A stretch of DNA of 64,000 bases from Eimeria necatrix (taxonomy: Eukaryota > Apicomplexa > Conoidasida > Eucoccidiorida > Eimeriidae): NCBI RefSeq assembly GCF_000499385.1, contig NW_013651892.1:167000-230999 (forward strand). The letters are read 5' to 3'. Both the position numbers and the translations under genes were made by a program. Below, piece by piece: positions 42,397 to 54,159 of the stretch. Each line of letters opens with the position of its first letter. Within the stretch, counting starts at the first letter, position 1. The notes beneath the pieces were generated by a model. The model had not been told where the DNA came from and did not search any database. It saw only the letters and a list, made by a program, of their open reading frames with translations.

Positions 42397-42498
42397 AAGC
42401 TGCCGGTATACTCGGACCTGCCTGTAGACCGCAAACTGCCTGTACACTCCAGACTGCCTGTACACCCCAAACTGCCTGCACACCCCACACCTCCGTTA
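42397..42498 (+). repeat. 18-bp tandem repeat downstream of paralogue B
   Basis: Five to six decaying copies of AACTGCCTGTACACCCCA follow one another. Because the unit is a multiple of three, one frame reads as a KLPVHS-like hexapeptide repeat. The frame has no other support as a gene, so I treat this as a 3'-flanking minisatellite. Confidence 0.8.
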
Positions 42499-42769
42499 CA
42501 CTCCGCGCCACCCATTTGCTTGAAGGTACCAGTAAGCCTAAGGCGCCTGCACTTCTTGAGGACGCAAGAGATACAGGTGTATGCAAAGAAACAAGTAGCC
42601 ACAGAGGGAAAAGAATGCAAAGTGTGAAGCAATACGTGAAGTAAACGGAAAATAAACTGGGGAGGCCATATTAGACATATGTAGAAAAGACAGATCACGG
42701 CTCTGCTTGCAAAGGCTCGGGTGGATGTCTGTAATTACTGACGCAAATGTTGCAATGTCGTCGGTTTGG

Positions 42770-43440
42770 CCCTATGTACATGTATATATGCACACATTAT
42801 GATTTTAAGTATGTTTACATATACGTTATAGAACGTTCTAGAAGTAGGTTGTGCGTGCGTAAATGTGTATATGTATCTCTTTATAGATGAAATATGTATA
42901 CGCATATGAAAGTGCATTGTGTACTCTTGTGCTATGCCCACACATTCTGTTTTACATGTATGGGTACAAGCTTGTGTCGCTGTTAAGCCCTTGTATATGA
43001 ATGTTTATTTGTACTGTGTAAAACGCACGTGCGTCTCTGCAATATATAGGACTGTACTAATATATGGAATATACGTATATGTGTCATTTACAATGCATGT
43101 AGGCATCCTGAAAGCGCATTCACACCGAGGGGTGTGTATATATGGTAAGCGCATGCGCAGGTGTTGAAAATAGACACACCCTGGCGTGCGAAGTATCTAC
43201 TCATACACACAAAGTCCAAGGTGTTGTGTGTAACTAAGGTACATAAATGTGTACATAATGTGCGTCTAAAAGAGGCTCGTGCATGCGCATGCGTGGTCAA
43301 CGTTTACTTCGAAGTGCAGGCAGTGCACAAGAACGCATTATGTGTCCTGTGCATATGCATAAAGGTTGAAGTCGTGTGTATGGAGGAGGACTGTGAATAT
43401 AAGGTGCACTACGTACATTTGTATGTATGTGTATGGAGTC
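42770..43440. repeat. alternating purine-pyrimidine TG/TA-rich tract
   Basis: The stretch is dominated by TGTATATATG, ACATATACGTATA and GTGTGTATATATGG-like sequence with many TGCATGC and GCGCATGCGCA motifs. It is degenerate, not a strict microsatellite. Confidence 0.7.
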
Positions 43441-44689
43441 TGGCCTTGCGATTTTGTGCGCCACCAATAAGCGGTGAACGTACACTCCGTGCACGCACAA
43501 CATTAGGATACATTGCACAACGACATTAATATAGCGTTTGACGAAATTAGTAGCATTTTCCTTTAAAAGTGCAATTTGAATTGACACTCTCGTTTACAGG
43601 CAAACATGGCCTGCGGTGTATCGACACCCGGATTAGGGAAGCCACCAAATATTGCTACTATTTTTTTTAATGTTTCCCGTACTACCCCAAGTTTCCTTTT
43701 TCCTTTTAGACCGCTCCTGTTGTTTATTACTGTTCCTGTTTCTACTGCAGTTTTATGGTTAGGAACTCAGCGCTGCTGCCAAAATAGCCCTCCTATTATG
43801 ATGCTGGCACTGCGTCTGCAACTCATCAGTTCTGCACAAGCTCGCAGCATCTGCTGCTGCTGCTCTCTTCGAACGACTGTGCCAGGCGCGTAGTAGTCTA
43901 CTATTAGTCGAGTTGTTAGTCACGCAGCGTCGCCTGCAACTCAGTTTGCAGTTATGTTGTTTCAGCCATTGGTTTGGAGCTGCAAAGGCCAAATGCCCAT
44001 TATGCCTCGCCCTGCCCTCGGCTGTCGACGCGCCTCTTACCTCCCCGGAGTGGCGCCTTTTCGTTGCAGCTGAACTGTGCCAAAGGCTGGCCTAAGGCTG
44101 CTGTTGCTCGCAGCCACTCCTCCAAAATGCATTTGATTGGAAGCAAGAAGAGCCCATTAACTTAGGTAGACACATGCATTATTCGATGTTCCCCATTCCT
44201 TAATAGATTCATATGCACTATTTGTACCTTTCTTATGTAAGATTGAAAGAATACTTGTGAGCCCCACCCGAGCACAGTCGCTCGAAAATACTTCAATGCA
44301 GAAGTACATATACTTGGCCTTTGCTTAGATGAGGCCGGCCCACCGAAGTACCAGTGGAAGCTAAAAGCGATACAGCTAGCTGTTATCCTCTTGTGTAGCG
44401 GCCTCTGCAGCGGCAGATGCACCAGCAGCATCAGCTCGTGTCTACAATCCCCTACGCAGCTAGACAGCAGAAGCAGCAGCAGCAACTGCAGGCTGTTTGC
44501 TGAACCGTCAGCAGCAACTCCTCAGGCAAATCCATGGCAAACGAAAGATTGAAGAGCTACAAAGCTACAAACAAACCAAACCCAAGTCATTGCGGTTGCC
44601 CTCCACAGGTGGAGGAAGAAAACAATGACGACATTTCGTCTTATCTGCTGCTGCAGAAACTGCGGAGAGGCGAATGCTATGGCGCCAAA

Positions 44690-44960
44690 CAACGGCCTCA
44701 AATCGGTGGCTAGCTGCCCAGCTAGCTGACTAGCCAGACTCGACCACGGCCGTATGCGCCAACAGGCTAACGCTGCAGAGATGCGCCCATGTAAGCGCTT
44801 CCACTGAACACGTCAGCTAGCTAACGGCTATTTGAAGCGTAGCTAGCTGCCTGCTGTTAGGTGTGGAGCGCCGCCACCTTTCAGCTCCCTTTCACGCCAC
44901 TTACTCGGCCCGCCAGCTAGCTTGCTAGCTATATAGCTAGCTAGCTAGCTTAGCTAACTG
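44690..44960. repeat. cluster of AGCTAGCT palindromes
   Basis: GCTAGC or CTAGCTAG occurs more than ten times in about 270 bp, densest at 44908-44955 (GCTAGCTATATAGCTAGCTA and similar). Every unit is self-complementary. Confidence 0.8.
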
Positions 44961-44965
44961 GTTCT

Positions 44966-45997
44966 TCACTGTTTTTCCTGATCCTGCGCGCTTATGAAGA
45001 TCTCTGAGGGTTTGCCTGCAGGCTGCCCCAGGCCTACTCCATTAGAAGTATTTACAGCAGCTAGCTGGTGCGGCTGCAAGTGCTGATCGGGCCTCAGAGG
45101 ATACAAATTCTGCACGTGGGGGTCCTTGTGAATCTGTGTGCAGTAGCTGCAGTGCGTGTAGGGGGCTCCTGTGGGGCAGCCATCAGCAGAACCCAGCATC
45201 GACGACGGCACGGGGAACACCGGGTGCACCCCAGAGTCGAGGCCATGGTTGGAGCGGCAGGTGCCGGGCATTTTCGTGGGCTGAGAAAAGCAAAAAATGT
45301 GTATTTAAGGACATATAAATGGCTTCCAGATGAATAGTAATCGAATAATGTGTCGATACACGGACCACTGGTGAAACCTCCCAACGGAGAACACGTGGGA
45401 AATCCGCAAGAACATAATAAAAAAGAAAGCATGGGGTCCAACAAGAGCGGTACAGGTGTGGGCAAGCGAAAAAAATAAAAGTAATACCCAAGCAGTACAG
45501 GGTGGGCATGTCCGGCAACAGAGTTCGCTCTGTCTCATCATGTAACAACAAGATTCCACAGAAACGTACAAAACACTCACAAATCACCTGTCACTGAGCG
45601 CCTCCGCATTCATATACAGATGGGCAGATGCATGCACTGCCCTAACAAGATAACTGCCCACATTCAGCGTGCTTGGCGCTTTGCGTTCCGCTGGCAGAAG
45701 CCAAGAACATGGAAGTAAGTCAAAAGGGAAAATGGCACTGCGCAGAAGAAGCAGCAGCTGCAGCAACAGCTTACTTATTGTATCTAAGGAGACTGAAGAA
45801 CTTGACGACGCGTTTCCTCCCGCTAGCTGCAGGACACAGACAAAAAGAACAAATGCGGGTCCTTGGCCACCCACACGAAAACATGCTCGAATCCGCGTGC
45901 GTGAATAGTTAAAATAAGTTGCCGGTGCATGTTGACGAACACCCATCCCTAGTGTTTGTGGCAACAAAATATGTTGTTTAGACCCATATCCCTGCAA
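44966..45997 (-). CDS. possible multi-exon gene, unrecognised
   Basis: Two minus-strand stretches look like exons. One, about 45684-45591, reads ERKAPSTLNVGSYLVRAVHA then SAHLYMNAEALSD, with an AG acceptor and a GTGATT donor. The other, about 45280-44966, reads PTKMPGTCRSNHGLDSGVHP, CPTGAPYTHCSYCTQIHKDP and QNLYPLRPDQHLQPHQL after a TTTTCTCAG acceptor. Their phases do not join directly, so at least one small exon between them is missing from my model. The Cys/His spacing in the second exon may bind metal. The product is not recognised. Confidence 0.3.
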
Positions 45998-47058
45998 GGA
46001 TCTTCCTACTCATGTGCGAGCGCTTGCCCGCCCCTTCGTGCAATCGTACGCATCTAACCTCCAACCAAAGCCCTCACTGTAAATTCGAAAAAGAGAAAAA
46101 CTAATTATCTACCTGTCCACGTGTGCCACGGCAGCAGCTAGTTCGCCGCGCTGTACTTGCGCAAGCATACGCTAGCAGGAAAAGTCTGTAACGCCTGAAC
46201 TACTGCAGAAGGCCACTTCCCTCCGTCCAGGGAAGGCCCAGGCCTCAACCCCGAGCCTTCACCCCATAAACAACTCCTTAGCAGTCAACTTGATCACTTT
46301 GAGCGACACAGCGGAACCTTAGGCTTCAACTATTAGACCCGAAACCCTTAATTGAATTTTGCCATGAGTGCTTGGAAGAGTTCTGCTCACCGGACTAAGA
46401 CGCGACAAGCTGGCCTTCGGTTCAAGGTGGAGTTGAGGAAGACTCAAAATGAACAGTGAATAAAACGAAGTGAGTTACCTGCACACAAAATCGGCAACGG
46501 CGGTGGAGAAGTCTGCACAGGACCATTGCTCCGCGTTTACTCGCATGCTAGCGGACTTCGGCAATAAATTAGGATATGCTGAGATGCAAAACAACTCCAC
46601 TAATCAAATACAAACTGTGTGCGTAAAAAAGAAAAAACAAAATACAGGGGAGGCAGAGAAGAGGAGGACAATCGGTCCTCGCCCAGCGGCCTCCGCCCGT
46701 TTTTGACTCGATGAATACGATAAAAGCTAGGAAAAGAAGATTGAATTAGTTGTTTACCTGGAAAAATGATGACCTGGAAGCTTAAGTAACCAAATATACC
46801 TGTAAGTAGAGCAAACATGAATACTTGAAAGCAGCATCAAAGAAACCAGTTGCCACCCCTGCCTCCCCTGATGCTGCGTGTCAGCTGCCAGCGGGAGGGG
46901 CCCCTTCATCTGTGTGTTCAGTGTTCACTTGTATTCATTTGAGGTATTTAAAGGTATTAAAGGTATTATTGAGTGCGATTAAGGTTTCTATCCGTCTTCT
47001 TCTTCTTTTTTTGTATTTGTTTTCTCCTATTTCAACGTCAGCGTCAACCGCATACAAG
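45998..47058. other. intergenic, no supported gene
   Basis: Only short ORFs are present. Just upstream of 47059 lies a T-rich stretch (CTTCTTCTTCTTTTTTTG) that could belong to the promoter or 5' UTR of the next gene. Confidence 0.5.
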
Positions 47059-47995
47059 ATGGCCTCCCTTGCCCAGCGCCTGAGCTTCTGGATCTTCGGT
47101 GAGAGGAATGTGCCACTGATGCTGCGGCTGTTGCCGCTGCCTCTTTTTTTTTGAGTTTATAGTTTGTTTAATTAAGGGCCAGGTTTACTCAGAAAGAAGC
47201 AGCAGCGCTGGTTAGGTTGGGCAACACCGCAGTAGCAGCAGGCAGCGAGAGCACAGGTGAACCGATAGACGAGAGACCAGAAGCGACACACGGGTATACT
47301 GAAGGGAACACGCGTATGGGCAATTAGAGAGACTGAGCGGATAGCGGCAAAGGGAAGAGATGACTGCGGTGTTGCTGCCTGTAGCCCTTGTCGCAGAGCC
47401 GTATATCCGTTAGCCAGGGGATTGAGCGCTCTCGGCTGCCGCTGCAGCATGCTGCTGCTGTTGCTGCTGGTACTTTGATGGCTCATGGCGCGTATGGTGC
47501 TGCTTCTGCAGGCGGTGAGAGCCCCCCTCAAGTGCCGCACCCCGAATATATTGACCCAATCATTCTGGAGGCCCGGTTCATGTTGAATCTCAGTGAGTTG
47601 GCTGCACTGGGTGTTTGGCAGTCAGCGTGTGCTGATCTGGCCTATTCCACGCCACTTCTTTTCATTTTTAATTTCAGACTTAAAGCATTAGGGCCTCCAG
47701 CACCTTCCCAGACTCTGACGCATTTGTTTCCTTTAGTTGAGCACCTGTGGGCACATACAGCAGCGCGGTGTCTTTCATTTTCTTCAAATGTGTCTCAGAG
47801 ATGCCTCTCAAGGAAGACACAACAAGGGAGGAGATAATTGCGATGGTGAACAACGCAGTGACAGACAGGGAGCTGCAGGCACACGGGCTGATGGCCATGA
47901 AGGAGAAACTGGGGCTCGAATTCGATAGAAAACTAAACCCAAATATGCCAGAGCCCCGGTACTGGCAGCCCAAAGACACCTTCAAATCGAACTAG
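47059..47995 (+). CDS. small conserved-looking protein, 105 aa (three exons)
   Basis: Exons are 47059-47098, 47512-47592 and 47799-47995; donors are GTGAGA and GTGAGT, acceptors CTGCAG and TCTCAG, and the phases agree. The spliced product starts MASLAQRLSFWIFGGES, continues PPQVPHPEYIDPIILEARFM with LNLKMPLKEDTTREEIIAMV, and ends EPRYWQPKDTFKSN. No family is recognised. The short hydrophobic N-terminus, the small size and the compact helical character would fit an accessory subunit of a mitochondrial membrane complex, but that is a guess. No ORF of the usual size threshold represents it as a whole; only the last exon appears as an ORF. About 2.3 kb separate it from the TAF2 gene. Confidence 0.75.
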
Positions 47996-50279
47996 AAAGC
48001 TGCCTGACAGCTTTTCTCCTCTCAGCTTCATATCTCGAGTGGCTCATTCTTCCCCAAGGGGGCCCCTAGAGGGGCCCCCCAGAGCGGGTCCTTTTGAGGG
48101 CCCTTTGGGGGGCCCCCTGGGGTCCCTTTGGGGGCTGTTTGGGGACCCCTTGGGGACCCTATGGGAGGGAGGGTTTCATCTTTGGCTGCGCGTGGGCTGA
48201 ACACGCTGCGCGGCGAAGTGGTGACTGAGGAATTTGCATTATGGGGCAGCGCAGGGGCCAGAGAGGTCTCAGATTAGATGCAAATAATGAAAGTTTTGCT
48301 TCTGAATGGAGGAAAATAGTTTTATTTGGCTAATGGTGCTCTTCTAAGAAACACAGTTCCATCGGGGGTTCTGGGTTTCTTAGAAAGCTTGCACTGGGGC
48401 CTCCAGGCCGGGTTGCATCTTTTTTTGTTTCTGAAATGAAGTTCCGTCTTCAAAAGAAGGTTAAGTTTAGAAGGTTTCTGGAATTTTGTGTTTCAACTGA
48501 CACAAACATTCCAAACAAATGCAGGTATTTTTAATGTTTTATTGAAGTTGAAAACATTCTGGTTTTCAGCTCAAAGGGGCTTCTTTGGCTGCTCATGACA
48601 GAATTTCACGTAGTAGTTATTTAAGATGTTTTGATCACCCCTAGCCGTAAACCCCAATTACCAGACTCTAAACCCTAATCTGCAGACCTTAAACCTTAGA
48701 CGTTTTTTGGATTAGTGGGGGTAGAGAGCTGCAGAGTACTGAGGAAGGCTAGTGCTGCTGGGTTGAATTATGACTGCTGCTGCTGCTACTGCAGCTGCTG
48801 CTCCCTTGTGGCTCTAGGTGGGGAAGATATAAATTAGAAAAAGCGAAATTCGGGGATTTGGGGTTTTTTCTGTTTTTGCATTTTTGGGTTAGTAAAGAAA
48901 AGATCAACGGAGGCAAGAGAACCGCACGGTTGCTGCTGCCTCGCGCCGCAGCTAAGCAGCGGCAGCTGTGGGCTTTCCTAGGCTTCTCCTAGACTTGAAG
49001 TGCTGCAGCAAGAGGCGCTGTAGCTTTGCTGCCAGCAGCACAAGAACTGGCTGAGATCGCAGCAGCAGCCGCAGCAGCAGCAGCGCCCAGGCAGCAGGCG
49101 CCTTGATTCCCCCAGTGGCCCGCTACAGCAGATTCTACAGGCTTGAGCTGATGCAGCAGACCAATCTGGGGCTGAGCTGGTGCAGCAGAATAACCTGGGG
49201 TTGGCTAGCTGCTGGCTACGACAGCACGAGTCAGGCCAAGTTGGGCTGCTGATGCTGCTGCTGTTGCTGCTGCTCCTGTTGTTGCTGCTGCTCCTGCTAC
49301 TGTTTCTGCTGCTGTTGTTGTTGCTGCTGCTGTTAGTTTGTTGTGTAGCCCAGCACCGTGGGTGCCGGTCTCGAGCTGTACTATGAAGGCGAGGAAACGA
49401 AACTGCAGATAAACGCCTCCGTAACTAGCTTACAAAATATTTTGCAATATATTTCAATTACTGTTAATTTATTTGCAACTTGTTACTGCAAGCAGAACAG
49501 AACCCGCTGTGAAAGTCTAGGCGAAACCCTTAATGCTAAACTCCGAGCACAGAGCCCTAAATGCTGCACAGTTCGCTACAGAGCTCTTCCATGAACTCCC
49601 TCTAAACATAATATAAATATTCCGCAGTCTCACGCTGGATAACAAGACAAAGAAGACTTAAAATAACGCCATCCAGCGGTCCCGCTGCCCTCTGGGGGCC
49701 CCCGAGGGGCCCCCCGAGAATGCCTCGGGGCTTTCCACAGATCCCGGCGCAGGCCTTACCCCATAGTCCATTTGTTGCTGCATTCCTAGAGTTAATATTG
49801 TTTAAAGGGTTTATGTGTTTGCCGGCGGTTTAGGGTTTGCAGCCTAGGATTTAGGCTCTAGGCTTTAGTTTGGGTCTGCTGCGGGACAGCTAGGCTGTGC
49901 TGCTCGTGGCTTTTTGGGTAGAGCCGAAGCCGCTTCAGCAGCAGCAGGTGCTGCTGCTGTCGCTGCAGCTGCGTAGCGCCTGCTGTTGCTCGCGTGACTG
50001 CAGTGGGTGTGCTGCAGCAGCACTAGCACCCCCCCGATGTTCCATTGAAAACCCGTAGCAGCAGCAGCACACTAACTATGCTCTCGAGCAGCAGAAAGAG
50101 AAGCTGGAGGAGAAGCAGCACCAGCAGCAGCTGCTGGTGAGGCTTCATCAGCAGCTGCTGCAGAAGCCCCGAAGCAGCGCCGGAAACTGCAGCAGCAACT
50201 GCAGTGACGGCAGCAGAGAGGCTGCAGCAGCAGCAGAAGCACCACTGCCAGCAGCAGCAGCAGCAGCAGCAGCAGCAAG
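47996..50279. other. intergenic with GC blocks and CTG runs
   Basis: GGGGCCCC-type blocks lie at 48055-48170 and 49690-49735. A CTG/TTG run at about 49245-49335 would encode poly-Leu. Scattered single telomere-like heptamers occur near 48645-48695. No gene is supported. Confidence 0.5.
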
Positions 50280-50921
50280 ATGTCGGGTGGAGTGTCGCTG
50301 CGAGAGCAGCACGTGGACGCCTCAGTCGATTTCGCCACGCGTTCTGTCTTGGGCTTTACTTCTTTGTCTCTCGAGATCAGTGGGTCTTTAGTGGCTGCTG
50401 CTGCTGCTGCGGCGGATGCGTTCGCTGCTGCTGCTGCTGAGCCCGCAGAAGCAGCAGGAGCAGCAGCGGCAGCAGGCGAGACAGCAGGAGAGGCTTCTCG
50501 TGTTCCCTTTGCTATTCCCTTGCATGTAAGTGGCTCCTGCTGCTGTTGCCGCGGCTGCTGCACTTCCTGTAGCTGCTGCAGTTGCTGCTGTCGCGGCTTC
50601 TGCTGCAGTTGTTGTTGCTGTTGCCGCTGCAGTTGCTGCGTTTTGCTGCTACTGCTGCACGTGCTGCTGCAGCTGCTCCAGTTGCTGCAGTTGCTGCAGT
50701 TGCGGCAGTTTCTGCAGTTGCCGCAGTGCTGCCACTGGTGCTGCTGCAGCTGTTGTAGTTGCTGCTGCTGCTGCCGCTCTTGTTGCCGAGGCCTGCGCTG
50801 CTGCTGCTGTGTGCTGCTGCTGCAGCTTCCACCCTGCTGCCGCATTTTCGGCTGCTGGGTAGACAAAACACCTGCTGTCTTCCAGCTTGGATTCGAGGGC
50901 GCGCAGCAGCATGGAGATGAC

Positions 50922-50959
<38 letters not shown>

Positions 50960-53900
50960 GCAGGAAGCCGAGCCGAAGTGTATTCGGCTAGACCTTCTGG
51001 CATGGAGGGAGGCGCTCAGGGTAGAACCTAAACCCTAAACCCTAAACCCTATACCCTATAGACTGAGTATTTTTCAGCTTGCTTGCTGTCGAGCTAAGGA
51101 CAAAGCGCAAGACCGATGGTTTAATTTGCAGGTCTTGAGTTCCATTTGGGAGGTCTGGGGTGTAGGGTTTAGGGTTTAGGGTTTAGGGTTTAGGATTTGG
51201 ATTTAAAGGTTTAGGGCATAAGGTTTAGCGCCTAGCTTTGCGAGTTTGGCTTGCGCTTGAGGGTTTAATTGGCATGGGCGATAGGTGGAAGTGGAGTTAG
51301 ACCGCTGAACCCTAGCCCTAAACCCTAAACCCTAAACCCTAAACCCTAGGCCGTTGTGGGTGGCTGCTGCTGCAGAGCAAGCGGGACGAAAGCCCCCGGC
51401 CTCTGGTGTACATACACCTGCCGGCTTCAGTGCAGCAAACTTTGCTGTCTCGGCAGCGCCAGTCAGCAGCAAAACACGTGAGACACCACTGCAGCAATAG
51501 AGCACTTGTTTATTTGTTTTGTGTCTTTTGTAGCTCTATTTCCCATCTTTTTCCGCAGCAGCAGGCGTTTCATATTGCTGCTGCTGCTGCAACGGCTGCT
51601 GCTGCTGCTGCTGCAACGGCTGCTGCGTCTGCTGCAGAAAGTGAAGCTCTCCGTTTCCTTTCTCTTGTCTGGGCTTACCTACGGCTGCGGCAGCAGCCTT
51701 TTCTTCTCGCAGCAGCAGTACAGAGACAGCAAAGGGCGACTGCAGCAGCAGCTGCTGCTGCAGACGCTGCAGGGGGCGCTGCCGTGTCCGCCTTGGTTCC
51801 CCACGCTGCCTTGCAGCGCGTACGGGGGCGCAGCAGCAGCAGCAGCAGGGGGAGATGCAGCAGCAGCAGCAGCACCAGCAGACTCCGCGCTGCACTCAAA
51901 CTGGAAAACTGTTGTAGATGTACCTGAGGGCTGCTGCGCCGTCATGCCGGGAGTCCTTACTCGCCGGTTTGCTGCTGCTGCTGCGAAGCTTCGACCCCTT
52001 GCTGCAGCTACCACAGAGGCAACAGCAGCAAGACGAAGAGTTGCTGCTGCTGCTGGAACTCCCGCTGCTGCTGGAGCTCGCACTCCTGCTGCTGCTGCAG
52101 CTCCCGCTGCTGCTCCTGCTGCGGAAGCTCCCGCTCCTGCTCCTGCTGCTGCAGCTCCCGCTGCTGCTCCTGCTGCGGAAGCTCCCGCTGCTGCTCCTGC
52201 TGCGGAAGCTCCCGCTGCTGCTCCTGCTGCGGAAGCTCCCGACGCTGCTCCTGCTGCTGAAGGTCCCGCTGCTGCGCCAGCTCCTCTTGCTGCTTCTGAC
52301 GGTCCCACTGTTGCTGCTTCTGAAGCCCCCGCTGCTGTTACTGCAGAAGATCCGGCTACTGCTGCTGCTGGAACTCCCGCTGCTGCTGCTGCTGGAGATC
52401 CCGCTGCTGCTGATGCTGGAGCTCCCGCTGCTGCTGAAGCTCCCGCTGCTGCTGTGCCTGACTCAAGAGCAGCCGCAGTCGCAGCACCATCTACAGAATT
52501 CAAGGGGGCTGCGGGACAGGAGCAGAAGGAGGGGATTCCTGTTGCTGCAGGTGCTGCTGCAGGTGCTGCTGCATCTGCTGCCGCTGCTGCTGCTGCTGCG
52601 CCGCTGCAATGCTGTGCTGACTGTGCCGAGGGCACCACAGACAGCTGCTGCTGCGTCTTTGGCCGCGGGGCCCCTCTGGAGTTGTTGCTTCAGCAACCGC
52701 TACAGTGGCAGCAGCAACTGCCACCCGACAGCATTTGGACGCAGCTGTTGCAGCAGCCTGAGCAGCAGCAGCAGCAGCACCAGCAGCAAATTAAACATGA
52801 AGATGATATGATGCAGTGCGAGCAGCCACAAGATCAGGAAGGGCAGCAACAACAGCAGCAGCAGCAGCAGCACGAAGAGTGCATGCGCGAAGTGTTCGTC
52901 TTCGAGGCTCTCAGCAGCCAGCGCAAAGCTGGGCGTTCGGGAGGCAAGGCTCCGGCTGCAGCTGCAGCTGCTGCTGCCGCGCAGCAGCAACAGCAGCTGC
53001 TGCTCCATCAACAGCTACAACAAGACACTGCTGGCGCTGTTAGCAGTAGTTTCATGGGGCTGGACGGAAGCTTGCCCGCTGGAGGAGCAGCAGCAGCAGC
53101 AGTAGCAGCAACAGGAGCCAGTGAACCCGTTCGGTCTGTTCTGGCCTGGCTGCTCCCAAATCAGCTGCTGCTGTTCGCCGGCCGTTTTGCTGCTGTCAGC
53201 GGCAACTCAGGCGTGCCCTACCCTGTCACTGCTGCTTCTATCCGGAGCCCCGGCAGCAGGCTGCAGCAGCAGCAGCAAGAAACTGCAGCAGGTCAGCAGG
53301 AGGCAAATTGTGGGGGAGTTTGCTGCTACTGCCGTAGCTGCTGCTGCTCCGCTGCTGCAGCCGAGCCCGTCCAGCTGCTGCCGCTGCAGCGGCCGTTTAT
53401 GCGGCAAAGCCTGTGCTAAAAATGAAGGGCACACTTGAGCCCCAAGGGTTTAGGGTTTGGGGCCCAGGAAGGTCTGAGGGTTTAGGGTTTGGGGCCTAGG
53501 AAGGCCTTAGGGCTTAGGTTTTGGGGTTTAGGGTTTGACGTTTGTGTCTCAGGAGCAGCAGACGGCGAAGCTGCTGCTCCTATTGTCACCCTTATTACCC
53601 TTAAAGGCCTCGAGCCGCTTCTCGGCCCCACCACTGTGAGCTTCGGCCCCCAAACCCTCAAACCCTAAACCCTAAACCCCAGCTCCTAAACCCTAGTCTG
53701 TAAAGAGCGCGCAGCGGCGTTTGACGAGGGCACGCTGTTACAGAGGGCATAGAGATAAGGGTTTAGTGTTTAGGGTTTGGGGTTTAGGGTTGCGCCGGAC
53801 CCAGCTGCGCTGACCTTGTGCCATCAGGGTTTAGGCTTTAGGGTTTAGGGTTTGGGGTTTAGGGCCTTGCCTGGGCCCCGCAGCTGGATTAGCCTTCTGC

Positions 53901-54126
53901 TGCTTTGTGTGGGGTTTGCACTTCAGGCTGCTTTGGCTGAGTGCCTGAGGGTTTTGGGAGAGGCCTTTGGCTGCAGTCCTCCTTTTGGTTGTTTGTGTCT
54001 TTTGTTCTTTCCTCTTCGTCTTGCTGCTTCTTCTGCTTGGGGCCTCTATTCCTCTTCTGCACTCAGTGCTGCACTGCATGCAACAGTAAGCCTTACCGCC
54101 ATTGCCGCGCTGCTGCAGCTGCTGCT

Positions 54127-54159
<33 letters not shown>

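Larger units (their letters stand above)
42281..44965. other. non-coding region with several simple-sequence domains
   Basis: This region holds an 18-bp tandem repeat (42400-42500), a long alternating purine-pyrimidine stretch (about 42770-43440) and a cluster of AGCTAGCT palindromes (44690-44960). I see no supported gene. Confidence 0.5.

Noticed and set aside
50072..50866. Minus-strand Gln/Ser-rich ORF of 264 codons
   Set aside because: It overlaps the TAF2 start and first intron; repeat translation without any motif.
51679..52638. Minus-strand ORF of 319 codons
   Set aside because: It is antisense to TAF2 exon 4 and consists almost only of Ala and Gly from CAG repeats. The plus strand carries the conserved TAF2 blocks.
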